Assembly: GCA_037074765.1 (NCBI GenBank)
Contig: JBAMDO010000002.1
Location: 62,001 to 126,000 of the forward strand
DNA from: Mansonella perstans
Lineage: Eukaryota; Nematoda; Chromadorea; Rhabditida; Onchocercidae
Length of the DNA stretch: 64,000 nt
Reading direction: 5' to 3'
The notes under the pieces are model-generated. The model saw nothing but the letters and a program-made list of their open reading frames with translations. It was not told the origin of the DNA and ran no database searches. Shown piece by piece: positions 23,001 through 34,077 of this stretch. The translations under genes and the position numbers were made by a program. How positions within the stretch are numbered: the stretch's first letter is position 1; the number at the start of each line of letters is the position of its first letter.

Positions 23001-24981
23001 AATTTCAACTTTTTTCTCGCTTATGTTCCTTTTAAAATTTTCTTATGGCAATTTTTTTCGAACATTTGTGAAATATTCATTTTGAAGTATAAGAATTTTT
23101 TTTTTTCATTAGATAATGCTAAATAATAGTGGTGCAAATTTGATTGATGAGAAAGTAATTTGTCAAGTGCTATTTTAAATTGAACATGTTTGATTAATAA
23201 AACTGCACAAAGTTTCGATTTGATTTAATTGAACGAATTTTCAATTTGTTTGATGATGAATTGGAGGATATTGATAGTTTTAATTCCTCTCCCCTTTCAA
23301 GTTTTCCATTTCCTTTGAATTAATTCACTCTCTAATTTTTTACTCTCTTCACATTCTTTCGTTTCAATTTCTGGTTTTCTTTCTGAAGAATGCAATTGTA
23401 ATACTTGAATGAAATGTCATACTTCGAAACGATTGACATAGAAAATTTTCGCAAAAACTGAATGAGTAATAATTAAGATTGAATAAGTAATAATAACCTC
23501 ACTAAATGACGAAGAAAAAGTTTGATGAAGTTTGTGCTTTCGAATTTTTAAAGCTATGTAATTTTCAGTGAAAAAAATCTGAAATTTCAAAATAAGTAAA
23601 GGGTGATAATTGATAATAACTTTTTACCTTGTCTTATATTTTTTTCCTTGTCAATTTTCTTTCATTTTCCCTTTTTCTTCATTTCAAAATCTTAATTATA
23701 TATCTAATTATATTATTAATTTCAAAATAACTAACCGGTAAATTGCGAAAAATATTAGTATTTGCCAAAAATTATAAAAATAATGATAAAGTTATCGATT
23801 ACGAAAATTAAGAATTGATAATGCGAATGAAAAATATTATAATATTATGATTGATAACGATAGTATTGATAATGAAGTTAATTACAACTTATGATGGATT
23901 CTGAAAAACTTATTTCAGGTTTATCAAATTTGTACACAGAGCAAATGTATCGATTTGCTCCAAGGCCCGGTTGTAGCTTTGAAGTACCAACTTGTGGATC
24001 ACCGTATCTCTTTTGTGATGCGCGAATTACACCACATTGTGTATCAAAGGTTAAGCTTGGTGGTCTTTGTACAGGTTTCGAAGGGCTCGATATCTGTTTC
24101 AATGGCATATGTGTGGCAGGACGATGTATGCCGGGAGTTACACCCGCTGTAATATTTCTAAAATTTATATCAATTTCAATCAATTAATAGAGCAAAATTT
24201 TTTAAGACAAAAAAATGACGGAGAAAATACTAAGAAAGTGAAATTTTGAAAAATTACAATAATTTTTCCTATTGCAATGCCCTTTGTGTTTTTATAATTT
24301 TCATTCAATTATTTAATTTTCATATTTTAAATGACTTACTTTTTGTTTGTTTAATTTAATAATAAAAGAACTTTTATATCAATTAAAATTATCTAAAAAA
24401 AATTTAAATTGAACAAAAAAAGAACTTTTTTCAACTAAAAGACAGACATTAGCGATTAAAAAACTAATGAATTGCTTTACAGCCATTTGTCCCACAAATT
24501 CAATTGCCCTCAAATCTCCGCGGCGAAATTGCCCAGCAACATGCTACCCGACAATTTAATGATTGTTTCAACCGGATGCCATGCTGTGAACAGTGGGCCA
24601 AAGATGGTGCATGTCAAATAAATAGGCCGCAAATGGAAAAAACTTGCGCAGCAGCATGTGGCAAATGCCGCCCTTCCTATAATATTTTAAATGGTATCGG
24701 AAATTTTTCAGCAAATTCCAAACTTTTTAAAAACGAAAAAATAAAAGTTTTGCACTCGATCAATTGCAAACTGATCTGATTTCAGTGAAAATAATTATTA
24801 AATTTGAGTTGTAAAAAATTAATTGATTAATTAATTCAATTAAGAATGTGAAAATCGGCATATTTCGTGCAAGCAATGGGAAACTGAAAATCAGTGCTTC
24901 GGAAATTCCAGTCAATTTATGGCTGAGAATTGTCGTATGTCGTGTAATTTATGTGGAAAGCAAAAAAATGCGAATTGTTAA
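20040..24981 (+). CDS. Tyrosinase with two ShKT domains, copy B
   Basis: Paralogue of copy A, about 6 kb downstream in tandem. Exons: 20040-20159, 20376-20549, 20794-20967, 21204-21271, 21362-21562, 21811-21914, 22482-22672, 22902-22989, 23919-24148, 24483-24693, 24845-24981; 565 aa. It has a signal peptide ([18 protein letters not shown]), an N-terminal Cys region ending [11 protein letters not shown], and CuA His154 (LEHQ), 164 and 173 ([12 protein letters not shown]). CuB His residues are 295, 299 (HSFVH) and 322 (LHSFVD); the first His of the family's usual HH pair is Leu321 here, while the ligand-position His remains. A Cys-rich region and two ShKT domains follow, ending KNANC. Eight exons have exactly the same length as in copy A and the others differ by whole codons. 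All borders are GT/AG except intron 2, which starts GC (CGG|GCTAGT); reading through instead meets a stop. Secreted phenol oxidase; substrate unknown. Confidence 0.93.
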
Positions 24982-27559
24982 AATATAGTAAGTTTTTGAA
25001 TCGTTCCAAGAATTTAACATTTAAAAGAAAAGTTATTAAATGATAAAAAATCAAAACGTTAGGTATGCGCAAATCATTGAAGAAACTTTCTAAGAAGAGA
25101 GCAAAAAAATGTCAGTCATTTTATGAATGATCTTTGAACTATGATTTTAATTTTGCTAAAACATTATTTGTGCTACGTACTTCACATCTATTTCACTATT
25201 CGTTCATTTTGACAAAAAAAATCCTTTTTCGGTAACTAAGAAGCACAAAAAAAAAGAAATTGAATTTTAATTTTCTTAAATGGTTTCACATACTTTTGAA
25301 ATCTTCACGAAAAGTTCCCATAATTGTTAGTTAACGCAGTGAACCAAAAAAAAATTCCAAATTAGCAATTTTTCATCAGAAAAAAAGTATTTAAAGTATT
25401 TTTAATATTTGAAAAATTTTAAGAACTTTTTTTATTAAATTAATAAGCCAAAAACTATTAATGATGAAAATAAACTAATGGATTTTTCCTCCAAAATTAA
25501 TTAGAAATACTGCATGCATTAAAAGTTTAATGTTTGTGAAAGAAACGATAAATTAAATGTATGATTAAGTAAAACTAAAACTTGTAAAAACTTTTAAAAA
25601 TTTGTAGCATTGTATTTGGATTTTAAAATACACAAAGTACTGCTGTAATTTGAGGAATAAATTTGTTTTTTAGTTTTCAGCTTTTGAAAAAGCCTAAAGA
25701 ATTAGTGCCACAATTTTCAAAACGGCAATACAATTAATGCAAAGTGATATACGAGCGATCAATCAAATCATGCGGTGACAAAAATATAGATCCATAAAGT
25801 TTCGTTTTGCAAAGTTTTACCAAATCGATTAACACTGCCCAAGTGATCAGTGCTTTTTTTCAATGCTTTTTGAAATATAATTTTATTAATAATTTTTATT
25901 TGCGGTCTCAAAGATGCAAAAAATATTTCAAAGTTTGACAAAGAAAGTTAAACAATTAATTCAATGTATTAATTTTGCAGTCATTTTTTAAATTCAACGT
26001 TATACTTTATTGCAGCTTGGGTTTAAATTTAGGCAAAAATTCTATTCACTCAATTGTTCGGCATCGCATATCATTTAGATTGATAACAATGATAATTTCC
26101 ATTTTCAGGCAAAGATTATATAAAACTTTCCAAAATTTATATTGAATTTTTATCTTTGTTTGTTACGCTAATGTGTTTCTTATCTCTGATTGTCGTTTGC
26201 TTGTTTCATTTAAAGATATTATTTAATTAGATTTTCACTATTGCCATATCACGATGAATTGTTCAGGTTAAGTTCTTTTTGTTTTGTCTTTTTTGTTTTG
26301 AAATTATTGTATTGTTGTAATGTCTAGACGACAATTTTTTGTGACATTTTGTCTCATATTTGCATGTCTTGAATTTCCAATTTTCTTTAACTCACATATT
26401 TGACAATATTATTTCCGTTATCAAATTACCGTTTCAAATTTAAATATTGGTCAAATTCAAATTCATATGTTATTATTTAGTCATCATTGTCGTTATCATC
26501 ACAATTATGATTAGTATTATTTTTCGTTTGGTGATTTTAAATTTATGTCTTGATTCCACTGAACTTTTTTTCTTTTTTCAAGAATGTTATTCATGGAAAT
26601 TTTAATTTTTTTTTATTGTATTGAGAGTTTAAAAATTTTTCAAATAATTTATTTCAATCAAAAAGGAATAATATGAAACTTGAATTTTTACAAAATGCCA
26701 AGTATAAAATTAGAAATGTTAAATATAATTCAACATTTTCCACATTACGTTTGTAAAGCATCAAATAAAACTTTGTTTGATTTAAAGTTTATGTAACATT
26801 TTATGCAATTTTATCTTCACTTTTTTTAAAAATTTTACAGAATGTCACTCATGTTTCTTGTATTAACATAATTGCATTATTTCATATGCGAAATATATTC
26901 AATTCTTTTTTGTATATGATGCAATTTCACAATTTTCTTGTCACAAAAATGCCACTGAACTTTTTAAAACAAACAAAAATCAATTACGAAATTCTAAGTG
27001 TCAACAGCACATTTCGAATACCAGAAATTTTCGTTAAAGATATAATGTTAAAAGACAAAAATCATTGAATAATGTCTTCTTCACTGAGAAAAAAACAAAT
27101 AGAATTTGACATTTTGTGAGAGAAGAAATTAATTAATAAGATTTAAAGCTTCCATTGATTGATTGAAACTTTCCAGATTTTTAAGATCAACAGATACATG
27201 TAGAAACGGTAACGGGTTGAAACCAGACTGGAAATTAAATTAGGCTTCTTAAAATTCTGTTTTTTTTTAAATTGAAATAATTGTACATCTATTAGTTTCA
27301 TATTAGTTTCATTGGCTATTCGATTATTTCATCATATCTACTGTTGAGTAGAAGCTTTCTGTTTACTGAATGTGTTTCGAATTTTATGATTCATTCGAAA
27401 TTGATTATAGAATATAAATTGCAACATAACTTTGAACTCATATCGATTTTCTTCATGAAAATTTTTTTGCTTGGACAAAAAAACTAATAAAAATAAACAA
27501 AAAAAAAAACATTTTTCAGTAATCTCATTGTGGACAATTTTATCAATTTAACCTCATTT
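24982..27559. other. Convergent intergenic region
   Basis: Lies between the 3' end of tyrosinase B (plus) and the 3' end of the Cys-rich secreted gene (minus). AT-rich with T and A runs; no exon with credible borders seen on either strand. Confidence 0.6.
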
Positions 27560-30328
27560 TTATTTTATTAATTTTTGTCTGTTCAAATTTAAAATTTCCT
27601 GTACTTCCTTCCAACTTTGAAATTGACCGTAATTAAGCTTCGACTGATCAATAATTTTCAAAACGGAAACCTGATCAAAGAGCATATCAGCGCAAAAATC
27701 TCCTTTACAACAACATGTTAGTTGTTGCAGAATGGGAAAATTGCGATAGAATAAATTATTTCTTAGACATACCGGTCGTCCATTTTGATATTTTTTGCAA
27801 TATTGTGAAAAATGTAGTGGATTATCAACTACAAGTGCACAGTTTAGTTCATTAATCAATTAGCAGTGGAAAATAATTTGCTAAATTTTTGAATTCCATC
27901 GTTTATTTTTTTCCTCTAAATTGAAATTAAATAAATCAAATTACTTAAACTTAGCTTATATCATTTCCCGTCATTATCCAATATTTGTGAAACTACGATA
28001 ATTAAGACATGTATGTTTAATTAAATCTTTGGCACAGTTAAAGCTCAATTTCGTGCTGCAATTTTTCAAATCTTACCGATTTCCAAAGTTACATGTTTTC
28101 ACTTAATTATTAAACTTCCAAATAAATTGTAGTTTAATATCAAAAAATTGAATCATCCAATTTAATCATTTTAAAAAAAAAAAAAAAAAAAAAAACAGTG
28201 CAACAGTTTATTAGAATAAAATCAAAAGTTCTTAGTATTCAAATTTAATTTAAAATTTATTAGCTCATTTAAACTATTTCATTTCATCAATTAATATTAG
28301 TTTAAAAATACAATCGTTCCATTATTTTTCGGAAACGGAAAACGGATTGAATTCGTCACCTCTAAAATCAAGCAAATAACTGGCAAATTTTTTATCACTT
28401 CCGGCCCATTTTTGTGGCGCGACAAATTTTCCTGTCTGAAATCAAAAATATTTGATGGCTTCAAGGTCTTTAACTCTTTCTTTTAATACAATGTAAAAAG
28501 AAGCAAAAAATATTTTAAACGTTCATTTTAAAAATTAAGGAATAAAACATAATTTTAAAAGATACAATTATAATTATGAAAAAAATTACCAAATCTGTTA
28601 AATAAAAATATATCAAACGAAGAAAAGTTTGGAAAAAAAACTTTTTTGAAGATAAACAAACAAAGAAACAAAAAACAAACATGATCGTCCATACAACCCA
28701 AAATTAAATGACTGTTCGGCAATGCCAATAAAACACAAGAACTGATATTATGATTACATGGATGAGTATTTAAATTTAGCAATTCTTCACACGTTAAATT
28801 TTCCCTTATCTAAAAAATAATTTATATGTCATTAAAGTAATTTAAAATTTCAGTTTAGCAACAAATAAATGAAAATATTGAAAAACCCACACAGCATGGT
28901 TTTTGAAGTGAAAATTAAGAAATTGTGAAAAAAAAAAAGAAAAGATTTCAAACCTTACTTCGCCAATTTCCATATTGATGAGTCATAATTTTAATTAAGG
29001 GACATAGGAAACCTGGAAAAGGTGCGCCATCATGATCATAACAAGCAATATTTACCATATCTGTTGCATTTTCACCTTCAATTTCATTCCCAGGTACTAC
29101 TGTCTGGAAAATTTTTGTTTCATCGCAATATTTTATTTCAATTTTAAGAATAAATGAATTCAATTTGAGAATTCAGTCTCATATTACATTCTGCATTTAA
29201 ATTTCGAAACATCATTACAAAAATGATCTCATATAAGCCAAAATTAACATAGTCTTGAAGAGTATCAAAAAAATATTTGCTAATACACAATGTGGAGATA
29301 TTAAGAAATTTACAGAAAAGATCGGAAGAATCCGGGAAAGCGCCCTAATTTTATTATTGATTCAAATGCGAAACTTCTGTGTTATTGAGTGAAATTAAAG
29401 AAATTCAACGAGTAAATAATATTTTGAGCTAAGCTATTCGAACTATCCATGGAGGGGACAAATCAAACTGAAATACTTTAATAACTTACATCAGATGAAA
29501 TAATTTTATCACATTGATATCATTTGGAAATTGTTTTGCCAAATAACTAGGAATTATTTCATAGCGATATTCTTGTCCTCATTATCGCAAATTTTCAAAC
29601 TTATGAACTTTTGAAATCTTCATGAAATAATTCTTTCAAATTATTATTGAAATTTTTCCATTAAAAATTTATTACCTCATCAAATTTCGGATCATCATCG
29701 ATATACGTATTCAGTATCTGCCTATCACTTGTAATTTGCAATATTTTCTGGAAGAAAAAGAAAGTTTTTTTTTTACATTATTTTATAACTTTTAGAATTT
29801 GAAAAATTAATGACAAGGAATCATTACCGGATATTTGTAAAGGCCAAATTTCATACGTCGAAGAGCAAATATATTTTTTATCAGCAAATTTATTTCATTT
29901 ACTTTACTCTATAAAAGGGATCGAAATTAAAAACTACGAAACTGAATTACTTATTGTCCATCATAAATTTTTTAATTACACCAATAAAATGTTGTATGTG
30001 GGACGAATTTAAGTAAAAAACGTGAATATTTCAAACTATCCGAAAGAAATAAAATTAATAAACAATAATAATTTAAATTAAATTGATAATTTTAATCAAA
30101 ATTTTAGCACTAATTGCAACTAGCAAAATTGCTTTAATTATTTTTCCTTCTCTAATTTGTTATAATACTTTGCACTATTTAAGTGCTCAGTTTTAAACAA
30201 CAAAGGTAAACTTTAAAAGTTATTTAAAAAACTTGAGGAAAATTTTTTCGAAAATGTTAAACCAATTCTCCCATGACACCCATTAAAGAGCTGCCAAGTA
30301 GTAATATGAATAAACCACATATAAACAT
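27560..30328 (-). CDS. Secreted cysteine-rich protein, unrecognised family
   Basis: Seven minus-strand exons: 30263-30328, 29828-29908, 29676-29747, 28954-29103, 28681-28809, 28360-28435, 27560-27828. All have GT/AG borders and matching phases, giving 280 aa. The first exon is almost entirely a signal peptide (MFICGLFILLLGSSLMGVMG). The mature part has a charged first third, then twelve cysteines in the pattern C...C, C...C...C...C, C...C, CCC-x4-C. The end TCCCKGDFCADM resembles the closing 'CC..D.CN' of Ly6/activin-receptor-like and nematode ET modules, but the rest does not fit those folds well. NATD, NLTC and NISS are potential glycosylation sites. AATAAA overlaps the stop codon. No membrane segment follows, so it is probably secreted. 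The function is unknown; it lies 258 bp downstream of the MSP-domain gene on the same strand. Confidence 0.75.
28173..28195. repeat. Run of 23 A inside an intron
   Basis: Uninterrupted poly-A on the plus strand within the last intron of the Cys-rich gene (27829-28359). Length errors are likely here but do not affect coding. Confidence 0.8.
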
Positions 30329-30500
30329 TTAAATTGCGTACAATGCTAATAGTTATTAAAATTTTGATAGAAATAATTCCTTAAACCTTAAAAAATGCAA
30401 AAACAAATTCGAATTAAATTTTATCCAAATTTTTTGGATTCTACATATAAGTATCGACAAATAATTCTTTTAACTGTAAAAATGTGAACAAAATTTATCA

Positions 30501-30587
30501 TTTATTGCAAGAACAAACAGTTGACAAAAAGGCACAATTAAATTTTGCTATATTTATAAATGAAACAAAATTTTTGTTAGATTTATT
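30501..30587 (-). terminator. Polyadenylation signals of the MSP-domain gene
   Basis: On the minus strand AATAAA overlaps the TGA stop (30582-30587) and occurs again at 30501-30506. Both lie before the start codon of the next gene at 30328, so the intergenic gap can hold a complete 3' end. Confidence 0.4.
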
Positions 30588-32215
30588 CAGCTTTGGGATT
30601 TATTCCCAAGAAATACTTGAATGGACAAGATAATAATTACAATAATTAATGCAATGATAATTGCACCCTTAGCTTCCAAATTATCAAATTCATGAAGATA
30701 TTTCGTAACACTGGTTGGTAATTGACGTTTGTTAACACTGGAAAAAAATTTTTTTAATTTACCAATAAAAAATTAATTGATCAAATGATTAAATAATTAC
30801 ACTGAACATTTGCCATTTTGATTTGTTCTAATGATCCATCACATTGTTAGCAACTTGTTTCAATTGAACGATTGTTAATATGACAATGATATGATAAAAT
30901 GATACAGATGATATTCCTATTCCATTAAATAAGTTTTCTAATGAATAATATAATTTATATTCATTTTTTGGTTTCTTTTTTTTCTAACTGCGGAAATTTC
31001 AACAATTTCCTTTGTTTAGACAATACAAGTAAAGATACTGCTATCGATGATACGCATTAACTATGAAAATAATTGTAAGTAATCGATGTAAATTTACGTC
31101 ATAACATTTTCCGATTTTATTTGAGATGAGCTTGATAAATGTTGTACTCCTGGAAGTGGTGTAATTATCTGCGAATCTGAACTATCACGAAATGGTCGTT
31201 CAAAATCAAGAGAACTTTTCAAGATAACATATTCCTCTGGTGGTTTCGCACTATTGCACAATAGTGATGATGATACACGACCTGAATTTAAAAGACATTA
31301 AGTTTTGTGCTAGAAGATATTCATTAAAATTAAAATATATTTTTCTCTAAACTCATTTTTGAATTAAATTACCAATATCAGTTTATCTTTTACTCAAACA
31401 TATTTCTACTATACAGCGGTATAAATATCACAGTACGTGATATATGTTTCGATACGGAAGAATAATGTTGTTTATTATACGAAAAGAACAATCAAATCAA
31501 AACAAAAAAACAAATCAAATCAAAACAAAAAAACAAATCAAATCAAAAAATAATCAAATCAAAAAACAACCAAATCAACCAAATCAAAAAACAATCAAAT
31601 CAAAATCAAACCAAAACGAAAAAAATCCTGAGACAAATTTAAAAAAAAAAACTAAATCCTGAAAAGGATATTTTTAAATATTTCATTCACAAATTAATTA
31701 TCATTAATTTACTGTTAATACAATCTTTCAATTGAAATCAAATAAAATTAATGAAATTATTTAAGTATTATCGTACATTTAATTTTTGTAACAGTATGTT
31801 CGTTTATATTCGGATCACTGGAACCTTTGAATTCCGTTATCATTAAAATTGATGCTGACTTCTCATCTTTCCAACTGTTTATCTCCGGTGCTCGACGCCA
31901 TATCAGTAAGCAGGAACTAAATCCATGAGCAGAAATGGTACCGGCAGAATTTGGTTCAGCCTGTGAGAAATTGAAATTTAAAAATGAATTTCACAAAAAT
32001 TTGTTCAAACGATATTAACTATATAAGTTGAAATTCCAGAAGAAAAAAAACAAAAGCGAAGGGAAAATAAACATTTAAAAATTACCGTAATTAACGCTCT
32101 CGTTTCACACTTAAATTTATAGATGATCGGTCTCTCATTAACATTAGAAAGGATAAGTTTTACACAAGCCGTATTCGGGATATCGATTACAGGCGAAAAC
32201 TTCGTCGAAATCAAT
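30587..32215 (-). CDS. MSP-domain protein with C-terminal membrane anchor (5' end missing)
   Basis: Four minus-strand exons join in frame: 32086-32215, 31777-31960, 31098-31281 and 30587-30737 (TGA), about 216 residues. The first two hold a major-sperm-protein fold: strands such as ACVKLILSNVNERPIIYKFK, then the LLIWRRAPE...W..EK segment seen in non-sperm MSP proteins. A Ser-rich linker (about 60 aa) follows, then LEAKGAIIIALIIVIIILSIQVFLGNKSQS: one membrane helix with a short tail, the layout of tail-anchored MSP/VAP- or MOSPD-like proteins of the ER. MSP domains bind short peptide motifs at membrane contacts (family knowledge); the partner here is unknown. No first exon with a start codon that leaves the required two bases was found between 32216 and 32700, so the N-terminus and first MSP strand are missing. 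Intron 2 contains a CAAATC-rich repeat. Confidence 0.75.
31485..31630 (+). repeat. CAAATCAAAA-type simple repeat
   Basis: Repeated CAAATCAAAACAAAAAAA and CAAATCAAAAAA words inside an intron of the MSP-domain gene. The open frame across it encodes only Asn/Gln/Lys repeats and is not a gene. Confidence 0.85.
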
Positions 32216-34077
32216 CTGTTCAAAAAAAAAAAAAAATTGAAACAAGTTGCAGTAAAATTAGAACTGAAATAAATTGATCGGAAATTGCAAATACATAAAT
32301 TATTTCCTATTTTCACATTTTAATTCAATTTCAGTTTTTTAAGCCATTAATCCTTAGCTTCATTTTTTATTACAAATTAAAAACTAGCGTATCATTAAAC
32401 CATAATTATAGGTGACAAAAATAGAAAAGAAACAAACTTCCAAATTGAAAAATTCAAATTTGAAATTTCAAGAAAAAAACACCTATCATATGTTAAAGAT
32501 TGTCCATTATCTTTTACTCGCATTTTTTAAAATCTTTTTATTCACAATCGAACCTTTTCAGCTAATGCACCGGACCAGAAGAAATCCGGAAACCGGAAAC
32601 AATCTTACTAAAGTGAAAAGCTTGAGCAATACCGTTTGTAATTAAGTGAGGATATAAATAATAAATATAACTACAGAAATAAGTTACTTTTATTCATTCA
32701 GTCATCGACAAACATTTCCATTCCACTTTCGAATATGCAAATCTAATTAGAATTCCTGCTTCTAGGTTTTTACAAAAAAATTAAAAACAATTAAATTTCT
32801 GCAGGTCAACAAATCCTGACACATTCACCATCAACAGAAATGATCTAAAAAATCATTTTTTTTTTTTTAAACCTAAACTATCATGAAAGAAAAAAATATT
32901 TGATGCTTAAATTTCTCAATGATCTTTGATGTTCTCTGATGTTTTCCATAATTATCAGGGAAAAATTTTTATTTTAGAACTAACTGACAAATCTTATGTA
33001 GAATAACAACAGCAATAACAACAAGGAATTTCTTAAACAGATCACTAGCAATCAATCGAAATTCAAATATATTCATATACAATTTCATATACAACATTTT
33101 CGATCATTAAAATTTTTCCACTTTTATATGGTAAAATGTCACATAAAGATCTAATTTCATGTTTTCAAATCAGGAAGATAAAATTCTAGATATACAAGGC
33201 ATATATCAGTTGAAGATGTATATTCATAACACCAATAACGATTATTATTCAATGAGAAAGATCAGTTTGATGGAAATAAATTGATGAAAAACTTAAAAAA
33301 TGAGCGGCAAAGAATAGAATAAGTGAAAACAGAAAAACAGAACTCAAATTCAAGAACAAAAACCAATAAAAAGAAATCAATAAAAAATATATACAAAATG
33401 ATTAAAATAAGCACAATAAAATTCTGTTAAAAAAACAATAAAACTAATGACAAGTGATTAATAAAATGAACTTGTGTTAAGTACATACAGAGACAAATGA
33501 GGTTTTGAAGGAAATGGAAAAGATTAAAAGAGAATCAATAGAATACATGAATGAGAATCAAAGTGAAAAAAAGGTGAAATATAAACAAACATTAGCACCA
33601 AATATAAAAAGCATCATTCAATTGAAAAATTTCCAAGAAATTCTCCAAATATACCAAAATACATCAAGCAAAAGAATATTTTTGGAGGAAATCACTGTAA
33701 GCAAAATTAAGGGAAAAAAGAGGAAGTGAAATAAATATATACAGAAAAAATCAGATATGTTCAATAATTATTGGATGAGAAACAATCTTCTTACTGCGTT
33801 AAAAAGCAAAATATTTAACGATTTGAAAAAAAATGATTTTTATTTGACCTAAAATAAAAAATATATTTGACCCAAAAAAATGAAACCAACATCGCAATCA
33901 AAGTTACATATAATTCTAGGCTTTCCAAGCGTAACTATCATCTAACGAATTAAAACCACAAAGACAACATTTCCACAAAATAAGGATTGCTCCAGAACTA
34001 TTTATGATATTCGAAGGTATCCCGAAATATATCTTGCAGCTTAACTGGCCAAAAAAAGATATTTAAATTCGGCGTTC
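32216..34077. other. Spacer between ced-4 and the MSP-domain gene
   Basis: Should contain the unfound first exon of the MSP-domain gene and the 3' untranslated region of ced-4. A Lys-rich open frame at 33505-33729 (+) has no splice borders or motif and is judged to be chance. Confidence 0.5.

Noticed and set aside
23878..24183. 101-codon minus-strand frame over tyrosinase B exon 9
   Set aside because: Antisense shadow of the Cys-rich exon; the plus strand matches copy A residue by residue.
31444..31662. Asn/Gln/Lys-rich frame at 31.5 kb
   Set aside because: Translation of a CAAATC simple repeat inside an intron of the MSP-domain gene.
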